From Kocuria sp. (lineage in GTDB: Bacteria > Actinomycetota > Actinomycetes > Actinomycetales > Micrococcaceae), in the NCBI GenBank assembly GCA_030454085.1, contig JAKDJD010000010.1, positions 12,414-76,413 of the forward strand: a stretch of DNA of 64,000 bases, read 5' to 3'. Both the position numbers and the translations under genes were made by a program. Below the pieces are notes generated by a model. That model was not told the origin of the DNA. It searched no databases and was given only the letters and a program-made list of their open reading frames with translations. Of this stretch, positions 18,603-25,642 are shown piece by piece (positions within the stretch are counted from its first letter, which is position 1; every line of letters begins with the position of its first letter).

Positions 18603-19073
18603 ATGAGTCTTGCCGTTTGCCCGGGTTCCTTCGATCCTATTCACAACGGACACGTCGAAATCATCACGCGCGCCACCAAAATCTTTTCCGGCGGAGTGAT
18701 CGTTGCCGTGTCCAATAACCCCGCCAAAAAATACCGATTCCAGTTGGAAGAGAGACTGGACATGGTGACCGAGGTTTTCGGTTGGCTCGACGGCGTGGTG
18801 GTCCAGCCCATGTCGGACGGCCTCCTCGCAGATTTCGTCCGGTCCCAGGGAGCCACCGCGATCATCAAGGGACTTCGGGACTCCAAGGACTTCGAGTACG
18901 AAGCACCGATGGCCACCATGAACCGCAATATCAGCGGCGCCGAGACCGTATTCCTGGCCGCAGACCCGAAGAACGGCCACTTGTCTTCTTCCCTCATCAA
19001 GGAAGTTGCTTCGTTCGGCGGCGACATTCGAGGTTTCGTTCCCCGTTCGGTGGCCCGGCGGTTGGTTCCCTAA
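18603..19073 (+). CDS. coaD: Phosphopantetheine adenylyltransferase
   Basis: Penultimate step of coenzyme A synthesis: 4'-phosphopantetheine plus ATP gives dephospho-CoA. The 156 residues match the family length. The nucleotidyltransferase signature PGSFDPIHNGH (residues 8-18) and the C-terminal LSSSLIKEV are intact. ATG 18603 is the only sensible start, directly upstream of AVCPGSFDP. It supplies CoA to the acyl metabolism encoded elsewhere in the window. Confidence 0.96.
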   Translation: MSLAVCPGSFDPIHNGHVEIITRATKIFSGGVIVAVSNNPAKKYRFQLEERLDMVTEVFGWLDGVVVQPMSDGLLADFVRSQGATAIIKGLRDSKDFEYEAPMATMNRNISGAETVFLAADPKNGHLSSSLIKEVASFGGDIRGFVPRSVARRLVP

Positions 19074-19222
19074 CTGGATCGCTTGGTCCGCGACACGGTG
19101 AGAATCGCGGGAAGCATGATGTTGCGCACAGCAACGCATCGTACCGCTGGCGGGACTTGTGAGCTCACGCGGACGTGGGTAGTCTGGACAGTCGGTCATG
19201 ACGTCAGAATCAGGAGTTCATC

Positions 19223-19801
19223 ATCAAGAATGACAATTCATCGTCCCTGAGGATCGAGGTCAGGGACCTGGCCCATCGTCCCGGGACCATGAATGCTCTC
19301 GAGGAGACGGTGGCCGCGCCCCAAGACTTCGGGAATGCTCTGATCGGAGCGCCCGAGGGTTCCGACATCGGGCTCGATCTCCGCCTCGAATCGGTTCATG
19401 ATGGTATCTTGGTCAGTGGTGTTGCCTCCGTGGACGTACATGGGGAGTGCAGCCGTTGTCTGGATCCCATCGATTTTCCGGTTTCGGCTGACATTCAAGA
19501 GCTCTATGTTTTTGAACCTGCACCAAAAGGCCCGTCGGAAGACGAAGCAGACGAGCAGTACCGCGTCGAGGACGATTCCATCGATCTCGAGCCGGTTCTG
19601 CGGGATGCGGTCATTACGCAACTGCCGTTCCAGCCCGTGTGCCGTGAGGACTGTCAGGGGTTGTGCTCCGAGTGCGGAGTGCGACTCGACGAGAATCCCG
19701 GTCATCACCACGAGAATCTGGATCCTCGCTGGTCGGCCCTTTCTGGGCTGTTCGGTGCGGAGGCCGCAAACGAGACAACCGAGACGAGAGAAGAGAGATA
19801 G
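19223..19801 (+). CDS. yceD: DUF177 (YceD-like) protein upstream of rpmF, apparent ATC start
   Basis: About 192 residues with two Cys pairs, GECSRCLDP and [13 protein letters not shown], likely binding zinc, plus the acidic tail typical of the family. DUF177 proteins lie next to rpmF in most bacteria and affect 23S rRNA or L32 assembly in some species. The first Met (19289) is internal, because the conserved N-terminal segment [16 protein letters not shown] lies before it. That segment is open in frame, yet its only plausible start is ATC 19223, with AGGAG at 19212-19216 six bases upstream; CTG before RIEV has no ribosome site. rpmF begins 2 bases after the stop. Confidence 0.88.
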   Translation: MKNDNSSSLRIEVRDLAHRPGTMNALEETVAAPQDFGNALIGAPEGSDIGLDLRLESVHDGILVSGVASVDVHGECSRCLDPIDFPVSADIQELYVFEPAPKGPSEDEADEQYRVEDDSIDLEPVLRDAVITQLPFQPVCREDCQGLCSECGVRLDENPGHHHENLDPRWSALSGLFGAEAANETTETREER

Positions 19802-19803
19802 CC

Positions 19804-20007
19804 GTGGCTGTTCCCAAGCGGAAAATGTCCCGCGCCAATACGCGAGCACGTCGCTCCCAGTGGAAGGCATCCGCGCCTCAGCTGGTCAAGACCGTTGAAA
19901 ACGGCAAGGTGACTTACAGCCTTCCGCACCAGGCGAAGGTCGTCACCGACTCCGCCGGAACCCCGCTGTACCTCGAGTACAAGGGCCGCAAGGTGGCTGA
20001 CGTCTAA
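19804..20007 (+). CDS. rpmF: 50S ribosomal protein L32
   Basis: A 67-residue basic protein beginning [19 protein letters not shown], the canonical L32 N-terminus after Met removal. No zinc-ribbon cysteines are present, so this is the C-minus, zinc-independent form. GTG 19804 is two bases after the DUF177 stop, indicating coupling. rnc starts 9 bases downstream. Confidence 0.97.
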   Translation: MAVPKRKMSRANTRARRSQWKASAPQLVKTVENGKVTYSLPHQAKVVTDSAGTPLYLEYKGRKVADV

Positions 20008-20016
20008 GACGTCCTC

Positions 20017-20751
20017 ATGACTACCGTGGACAACGGAGAGCTCCTGAAGCGTCTCGGCGTCGATATCGAGGCCGAGACGCTTCAGCTTGCTCTGACCCAC
20101 AGATCCTTCGCCTACGAGAACGGTCCGCTCCCTCACAATGAGCGACTCGAGTTCCTGGGTGATTCCGTGCTCGGCCTGGCCGTGACCACGGAGCTCTACA
20201 CGCGCTTCCCCGACCTGTCGGAAGGCGAACTCGCCAAACGGCGTGCAGCCGTGGTGTCCGAGCGATCCCTCGCTGCCATTGCTCGATCCCTCGGTCTCGG
20301 ACCGCACATACGCCTCGGTCGCGGCGAATCGATGACTCACGGAGACGACAAGGACTCGATCCTCGCGGACACGATGGAGGCGCTCTTCGGTGCCACCTAT
20401 ATCTCCTGCGGGGGAGACCGCGCCCGTGACTTGGTCCTCCGTCTCACCAGTGCCCTGCTCGATGACGACTTCGTCCTCGGAGCCGGTCGCGACTGGAAGA
20501 CCGAGATCCAGGAGCTGGCCGCTGAGCTCGACCTCGGAGAGATCCAGTACGTGGTCACCGGCACCGGTCCAGACCATGCGCGTGTCTTCGAAGCCGATCT
20601 CCGTATCGGGGACAAGAGCTACGGCGTCGGGACGGGATCGGCGAAGAAACACGCCGAACGATCAGCCGCCGAAGCCGCGTACCGGTATCTGACCTCCCAG
20701 GAAGACGCCCCGACGACGCTGCTGATCGAGGATTCCTCGGACGGTGCCTGA
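20017..20751 (+). CDS. rnc: Ribonuclease III
   Basis: Double-strand-specific endonuclease for rRNA and mRNA processing. The 244 residues carry the signature NERLEFLGDSVLGLAVT (about residues 42-58) with catalytic acidic residues, the second acidic site in DTMEALFGATY, and a C-terminal dsRNA-binding domain (DWKTEIQELAAEL to SAKKHAERSAAEAAYRYL). The stop overlaps the mutM GTG start by 8 bases. Confidence 0.97.
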   Translation: MTTVDNGELLKRLGVDIEAETLQLALTHRSFAYENGPLPHNERLEFLGDSVLGLAVTTELYTRFPDLSEGELAKRRAAVVSERSLAAIARSLGLGPHIRLGRGESMTHGDDKDSILADTMEALFGATYISCGGDRARDLVLRLTSALLDDDFVLGAGRDWKTEIQELAAELDLGEIQYVVTGTGPDHARVFEADLRIGDKSYGVGTGSAKKHAERSAAEAAYRYLTSQEDAPTTLLIEDSSDGA

Positions 20752-21691
20752 ACTTCCCGAAGTGGAGGTCGTGCGATCCGGGCTCGCACGGCACATTCTC
20801 GGCGCGCGCATTGATACCGTGGAAGTTCTCGAAACACGGTCTCTGCGGCGGGACCCCGGTGCGGCCGCGGAATTTGCCGCTTTCCTGCGCGGACAGAAGA
20901 TCGTCGACGTCTGCCGACGAGGAAAATACATGTGGTTGCGGCTGTCTGCCGGACCAAAGGACGGAGCTCCGCACTCTGGCCCGTGCGACCCGACTGCCGT
21001 GGTCGTCCACCTGGGCATGAGTGGCCAGGTGCTCCTCACCGAACCGGGCGCACCTGATCACAGGCATGTGCGCTTGAGATTTTCCCTCACCGGGCCAGAT
21101 GGCGGTCCCCTCGAGATGCGCTTCGTCGATCAGAGAATTTTCGGCGGCATGTACCGGGACCCCGTCGTCGCCGTGGTCGATCACGAAGAGCGGCCGGTAC
21201 CGGCGGCGTCGAGCAGCGTGCTGGACCTGGCAGAAATCCCCGGGACGGTCTCGCACATCGGTCGTGACCCCTTGGACCCCCACTTTGACGAGGCCGCTTT
21301 TCGCCGGCGCCTGCGGGCGACCAGCAGCGGCATCAAGAGAGTCCTGCTCGACCAGAGCACGATCTCGGGTATCGGAAACATCTATGCGGACGAGGCGCTG
21401 TGGCGGTCCCGGTTGCACTACGCAAAGCCGGCCCGATCTGTCACGAAGTCCCAGGCCGAAGAGTTGCTCGCCGCGTGCACCGAAGTCATGACGGCGGCCC
21501 TTGCCGAAGGCGGGACCAGCTTCGACGCGCTGTACGTGAACGTCAATGGCGAGTCCGGGTACTTCGAACGTGGGCTCAACGTGTACGGGCGTTCGGGGGA
21601 GCCTTGTAAGCGGTGCGGGGCCTTGGTGGTCAGGGAGCGTTTCATGAACCGTTCGAGCTACTTCTGCCCTGTGTGCCAGCGGGGGCGTTAG
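20744..21691 (+). CDS. mutM: Formamidopyrimidine-DNA glycosylase
   Basis: Base-excision repair glycosylase/AP lyase for 8-oxoguanine and formamidopyrimidines. The N-terminus PELPEVEVV gives the catalytic Pro2 and Glu3, so GTG 20744 must be the start. The H2TH region and a C-terminal zinc finger (CKRCGALVVRERFMNRSSYFCPVC) are complete; length 315. It overlaps rnc by 8 bases. After it the conserved order breaks: smc, often close by, lies 8 kb away beyond the ole insert. Confidence 0.97.
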   Translation: MPELPEVEVVRSGLARHILGARIDTVEVLETRSLRRDPGAAAEFAAFLRGQKIVDVCRRGKYMWLRLSAGPKDGAPHSGPCDPTAVVVHLGMSGQVLLTEPGAPDHRHVRLRFSLTGPDGGPLEMRFVDQRIFGGMYRDPVVAVVDHEERPVPAASSSVLDLAEIPGTVSHIGRDPLDPHFDEAAFRRRLRATSSGIKRVLLDQSTISGIGNIYADEALWRSRLHYAKPARSVTKSQAEELLAACTEVMTAALAEGGTSFDALYVNVNGESGYFERGLNVYGRSGEPCKRCGALVVRERFMNRSSYFCPVCQRGR

Positions 21692-21810
21692 GCGAGCGGT
21701 CCTACCGCGAGGCGAGTGCGAACCGCGGGTGTTGGCTTGTCAGGTGGTTCGGTGGAGGTGCCGGGCTCAGATGCGTGTCTTTGAGGCGACGATCTTCTAG
21801 ATCGTTGGCG

Positions 21811-21918
21811 TCAGGTGACCTGGATGCGCTGGTCGCCGATCACGTACTCGATGGCGAGTCTGCCGCCGACGGCCTCGAGGTATCTGCGGACCGTGCCGAT
21901 CTTGGTGCTGTCGAGTGT
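21811..21918 (-). pseudogene. C-terminal remnant of an XRE-family antitoxin
   Basis: The last 35 codons (DSTKIGTVRRYLEAVGG, then LAIEYVIGDQRIQV and stop) match the C-terminal end of helix-turn-helix antitoxins of the HigA/XRE type, where a 'T(L/V)RRYVEA(L/M)GG' segment follows the DNA-binding domain. Upstream on the minus strand the helix-turn-helix, start codon and any toxin gene are missing. Of the 368 bases between mutM and the monooxygenase this is the only coding relic I recognise; nothing else is clear there. Confidence 0.6.
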
Positions 21919-22059
21919 CGCTGCCCCGGCAGATTCCTCCCTGGAACCGGGTGTCGTCCGGCATTGCCCCTGCCAACGGTTCCGGGCGGTATCATCGCAA
22001 CTCATACGTCGAACTGAGCAAAGCAATCCTTCCCCGGGCTGCGTTGAGGAGCATGCACC

Positions 22060-23259
22060 ATGATGACGCACCACCCCATTGCCATCCTCGGCGCCGGACT
22101 CGGAGGGCTGGCTGCCGCACGCGTTCTCCACGTCCACGGGATCGAGGCCACCGTGTTCGAGTTGGAAGCCGACCGTCACGCTCGAGTCCAGGGCGGCATG
22201 CTGGATATCCATGATCACAATGGGCAGCTGGGTATTCGTGAGGCCAAGCTCTGGGATTCCTTCCTTGAGATCGTGCATCCCGGGGGCGAGGCCATGCGCA
22301 TCCTCGATCACCGTGCGAATGTCATGTACGAGGACAGTGATGACGGTACGTTTTCCCGACCGGAGGTCGACCGGGGAGCACTCCGCGACGTGCTCATCGA
22401 CGCGTTGCCCCAGAGGTCCGTCGTTTGGGGACACAAGGCCACCAACATCCGTCACCACGCCGAAGGCCCTGGCCGATTTTCGATCGACTTCAGCAACGGC
22501 CAGACCGTCACCACGGACCTCCTGGTTGGGGCGGACGGCGCCTGGTCAAAGGTGAGGCCGCTCCTGACGGACGCCCGGCCGTCCTACACCGGAATATCTT
22601 TCATCGAATCCGACCTCTTCGACGCGTCAGAGAAGCATCCGTCCGAAACGTCAACCATGGGTGAGGGCATGCTCATGGCTTTCCGGGGGAGCACCGGTGT
22701 CCTCGGACATGCAGAGCCCGATGGCTCCCTGCACGCCTACGTCGGGTTGCGCGTTCCCGAAGACTGGATCGAGGTCTTCGAAGGGATCGACGACGTGGCG
22801 GCCCGAAATCTGGTCCTCGACCGCCTCGATGGCTGGGACGACTCTCTCCGAGGCCTGATTCGCAACGCTGATGTCCCATTGACGCCTCGACGTATCCATG
22901 CACTTCCAGTGGGTATCAGCTGGGATCGCGTGCCGGGAGTGACTCTCCTGGGCGATGCCGCTCATCTCATGAGCCCGTTTGCCGGAGAGGGCGCGAACCT
23001 TGCCATGTACGACGGTGCGCGGCTCGCCCTGGCCATCGCTTCACACCCGGACGACGTCGAAGTGGCGATGGCCGAATACGAATCCGAGTTGTTTCCGCGA
23101 GCGACCGAGGCCGCAAGAGACTCCGCAGAGAGCCTGGAAATGATGTTTCGCGACGATTCGCCTGCCGGTCTGGTGGAGATGTTCGAAAGCATGCAGCTCG
23201 ACGACGCAGGTGCCGGGACGAACACCCATTCCCTTTCAGGCGGTCAGGACGCCGAATAG
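22060..23259 (+). CDS. FAD-dependent monooxygenase, TetX-like
   Basis: A 399-residue group A flavoprotein monooxygenase. GAGLGG (residues 10-15) is the ADP-binding site, VGADGAWSKVR is the second dinucleotide motif, and LLGDAAHLMSPFAGEGANLAM is the FAD/ribityl motif. The segment GGMLDIHDHNGQ and the spacing of the motifs resemble TetX, the tetracycline-inactivating enzyme, more than ubiquinone-type hydroxylases. The real substrate is unknown and resistance is not implied. ATG 22060 follows GAGGAG. Both flanks hold gene fragments, so it appears to be part of acquired or rearranged DNA. Confidence 0.85.
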   Translation: MMTHHPIAILGAGLGGLAAARVLHVHGIEATVFELEADRHARVQGGMLDIHDHNGQLGIREAKLWDSFLEIVHPGGEAMRILDHRANVMYEDSDDGTFSRPEVDRGALRDVLIDALPQRSVVWGHKATNIRHHAEGPGRFSIDFSNGQTVTTDLLVGADGAWSKVRPLLTDARPSYTGISFIESDLFDASEKHPSETSTMGEGMLMAFRGSTGVLGHAEPDGSLHAYVGLRVPEDWIEVFEGIDDVAARNLVLDRLDGWDDSLRGLIRNADVPLTPRRIHALPVGISWDRVPGVTLLGDAAHLMSPFAGEGANLAMYDGARLALAIASHPDDVEVAMAEYESELFPRATEAARDSAESLEMMFRDDSPAGLVEMFESMQLDDAGAGTNTHSLSGGQDAE

Positions 23260-23260
23260 C

Positions 23261-23518
23261 GTGATCAGAAAATTCCGGCCCGATGTCCTGTGGAATATCG
23301 AGATCCTCCGGTCTCAGGAGGACAAGGACCGCTACGAGAACAGCACCCTGGCGGACGTGCTCCGGGACGAGATCCTCGAGACTCTGGACGGGCCTGCGCT
23401 GATGCGTGTGGATGTGCACCCGTACGCCGCGATCCCGGAGCTTCCCGGCGACTCGGCCCGACCCAGCCGTGGACCGGCGTGCTCTCTTCATGCACCGGCG
23501 ATCGTGCGGTGGGTGAAT
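23261..23518 (+). pseudogene. Truncated reading frame of unknown family
   Basis: GTG 23261 lies one base after the monooxygenase stop. For about 65 codons (RKFRPDVLWNIEILRSQEDK to MRVDVHPYAAIPELPGDS) the frame has codon use like the neighbours and looks truly coding. It then runs, still open, into the 3' end of the opposite-strand DapA-family gene, where it becomes antisense. I do not recognise the family. The likely reading is a gene whose 3' part was lost in a rearrangement; the end is set at the neighbouring gene. Confidence 0.35.
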
Positions 23519-24424
23519 TCAGTCGAGATCCAATTGGCTCAGCACGTCGGAAATCTTTGCGCGCTGTTTGGCCGCAAGGGGCTGCAGAGGATCGGGCAAA
23601 CAGTTGTCGGGTGCCAGGCCCAGATGTTCGGCTATTGCGGCCACCACGCGAAGGCTCCCTCCGAAATCGGCGAACAGATCCCACAGTGGGGCCAGTCGCT
23701 CCGACTCGGCGACGGCGTCGGCCGGCCTGCCCTGCTGCACGGCGCGGGTGATGGCGAGTGCGGGTTCGGGCAGTGTCCCGGCGAGGACGGAGTACCAGGC
23801 GTCGCATCCCGCCGCGAGGCCGGCCGCACCATACGCATCCCCCGAGACGCCAATGGTTACGTGCCCGGGTACAGCCGCTCGGATGGCCGCGACGTGAGCA
23901 CGTGCGGCGTCCGGGTCGGTGGGGACGCCCGGGATCTTGATCGAGCAGACACCCGGCAGTTCGGCGATGCGGGCGTAGAGCTCATGGGTGAACGAGAAGT
24001 GCGTGGTCCCGGGATTGTCATAGACAATCACAGGAAGATCGGTGTTACGGGAGACCGCACGATAGAGCTCGGCGACGTCGTCGTGCGTCAGAGGCTGATA
24101 GGTCATGGGCGCCAAGAGCAGCCCTGAGGCGCCGGCGGCCTGCGCGGCCTCGGCGTTGGCCACAACGTGCGACGTCCGCAGTGCGCCGATGCCGACGACC
24201 ACGGGTGTCTGCCCGGCGTACTCGACCGCGATTCGTGCAACGTGGGCACGCTCTTCCGTGGTGAGGTAAGCGTACGAACCCGTCGAACCCAAGGCGGTGA
24301 TCGAATCGACGCCCGCGGAGGACAAACGTTCCACGAGCCCGGTGAACGAACGATCGTCCACCGCATCATCCCGGAGCGGGGTCAGCGGAAATGCGCTCAA
24401 TCCTGCGAATCTTGTCATGACCAC
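23519..24424 (-). CDS. Dihydrodipicolinate synthase / N-acetylneuraminate lyase family aldolase
   Basis: A 301-residue class I TIM-barrel aldolase. The Schiff-base lysine is Lys163 (CSIKIPG) and the catalytic tyrosine Tyr135 (VIVYDNPGTT); GSTGSYAYLT is the N-terminal substrate loop, close to the family GTTGE pattern. It is probably not the housekeeping DapA, because the context is accessory and the loop differs; the substrate is a pyruvate-derived compound at best. Start GTG 24424 (AGGAAC upstream) or ATG 24418. It lies 93 bases after oleD on the same strand and may be read through from the ole operon. Confidence 0.85.
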   Translation of the reverse strand: MVMTRFAGLSAFPLTPLRDDAVDDRSFTGLVERLSSAGVDSITALGSTGSYAYLTTEERAHVARIAVEYAGQTPVVVGIGALRTSHVVANAEAAQAAGASGLLLAPMTYQPLTHDDVAELYRAVSRNTDLPVIVYDNPGTTHFSFTHELYARIAELPGVCSIKIPGVPTDPDAARAHVAAIRAAVPGHVTIGVSGDAYGAAGLAAGCDAWYSVLAGTLPEPALAITRAVQQGRPADAVAESERLAPLWDLFADFGGSLRVVAAIAEHLGLAPDNCLPDPLQPLAAKQRAKISDVLSQLDLD

Positions 24425-24517
24425 TTCTTGTTCCTGTTCATGCCCCTCGCGATCCGGCGGGCCACATCGACTGATTCCCCATCGCCCCCGAAGGAGCGTG
24501 CGGACGCCGGCACCGAT

Positions 24518-25642
24518 TCAGACGAGCGGGCGCAAGGACGCGGTGTTCTCGCTGCTGCGCGGGCGATAGTACCGACGCAGGCTTTCCATGCCCTCGTCTA
24601 TCGAAACCTCGGGCTTCCAATCGAGCAATTCGTGCGTCTCGCGCTGATCGAACCAGTGGGAAGTCGACAACTGCTCGGCGAGGAACCGAGTCATGGGAGG
24701 TTCGTCTGCACCCGGTCGTCGAGCCCAGATCTTCTCCACCGCACTGCCTGCCAGTTTGGCCAGAGCCGCGGGAACCGTGCGTTGGGGCGGCTGGACTCCG
24801 GCGGCCTCGCACATCATCGTCATGAGTTCCCCGACGGTTCGCGGCTCACCGTTGCTGATGACCAGTGGTTTCCCGTGCACGGTCTCGAGGCGTTCGAAGT
24901 CGCGGAGTACGGCCTCGGCCGCGTTGTCGACGTACGTCGAATCGATCAGTGCCGCCCCGGCATCGAGCAGAGGTATCCCTCCGCGCGAGGCGCGTTCGAT
25001 GACGCGCTCAACGAGTTGGGTATCGCCGGGGCCCCAGACCAGATGCGGACGGACCACGCCCACCAGGAGGTCCTCCGAATCGTAGTCGAGGGCCAGTCGC
25101 TCCGCGTAGGCCTTGGACCGGGCATAATTGCCTCGCGCATTGTCGGGATCGGCGGGTTGGTTGCCCTGTCCCATGAATGCGGAGCCCGCGTGGGACACGG
25201 ACGGTGAGGAGACCTGGACGAAACGACTGATGCCCTCCGCCCGGGCACCCTCGAGCAGAATGCGGGTTCCCGTCACATTGGTCTCGACGTATTCTTCCCA
25301 GGGACCCGTGACGGACACCTTCGCCGCCAGGTGCACGACGGCTTCCGCACCTTCGAGGGCGCGGGACACGTGATCGGGATGGGTGATGGATCCTCGATGC
25401 TGTTCGAATCGTTCGAGCCCCTTGGGCTGCAGGGATTCCCTCACCGCGACGGCATCCCTGCGCTGGAAGCACCGCACGGTGTACCCGGCCCGGATGAGTT
25501 TGAGGGCCACGCGCGACCCGAGGAGGCCACTCGCGCCCGTCACGACGACGGTTCGGTCCTGGGAGCCTTCCAAGGAGCTGTCCGGCAGGATCGCCCGCCG
25601 CCCGCTCGGATCGGGAGCCGTCCATGCTGCGGTCTTGCTCAT
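24518..25642 (-). CDS. oleD: OleD, NAD(P)-dependent 2-alkyl-3-ketoalkanoic acid reductase
   Basis: A 374-residue extended short-chain dehydrogenase. VVVTGASGLLGSRVALKL is the nucleotide-binding motif, SSPSVSH holds the catalytic serine, and NYARSKAYAE the Tyr-X3-Lys pair. In characterised pathways OleD reduces the beta-keto acid made by OleA to the beta-hydroxy acid used by OleC. ATG 25642 overlaps the oleBC stop in ATGA, so translation is coupled. The N-terminus has about 25 extra residues before the Rossmann fold. Confidence 0.92.
   Translation of the reverse strand: MSKTAAWTAPDPSGRRAILPDSSLEGSQDRTVVVTGASGLLGSRVALKLIRAGYTVRCFQRRDAVAVRESLQPKGLERFEQHRGSITHPDHVSRALEGAEAVVHLAAKVSVTGPWEEYVETNVTGTRILLEGARAEGISRFVQVSSPSVSHAGSAFMGQGNQPADPDNARGNYARSKAYAERLALDYDSEDLLVGVVRPHLVWGPGDTQLVERVIERASRGGIPLLDAGAALIDSTYVDNAAEAVLRDFERLETVHGKPLVISNGEPRTVGELMTMMCEAAGVQPPQRTVPAALAKLAGSAVEKIWARRPGADEPPMTRFLAEQLSTSHWFDQRETHELLDWKPEVSIDEGMESLRRYYRPRSSENTASLRPLV

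Noticed and set aside
22060-23259. Tetracycline resistance gene
   Set aside because: Likeness to TetX is at family level only; nothing in the sequence shows the substrate.
23210-24127. 305-codon plus-strand frame as one intact gene
   Set aside because: Most of it is antisense to the DapA-family gene with clear active-site residues; only the first ~65 codons after 23261 look coding.
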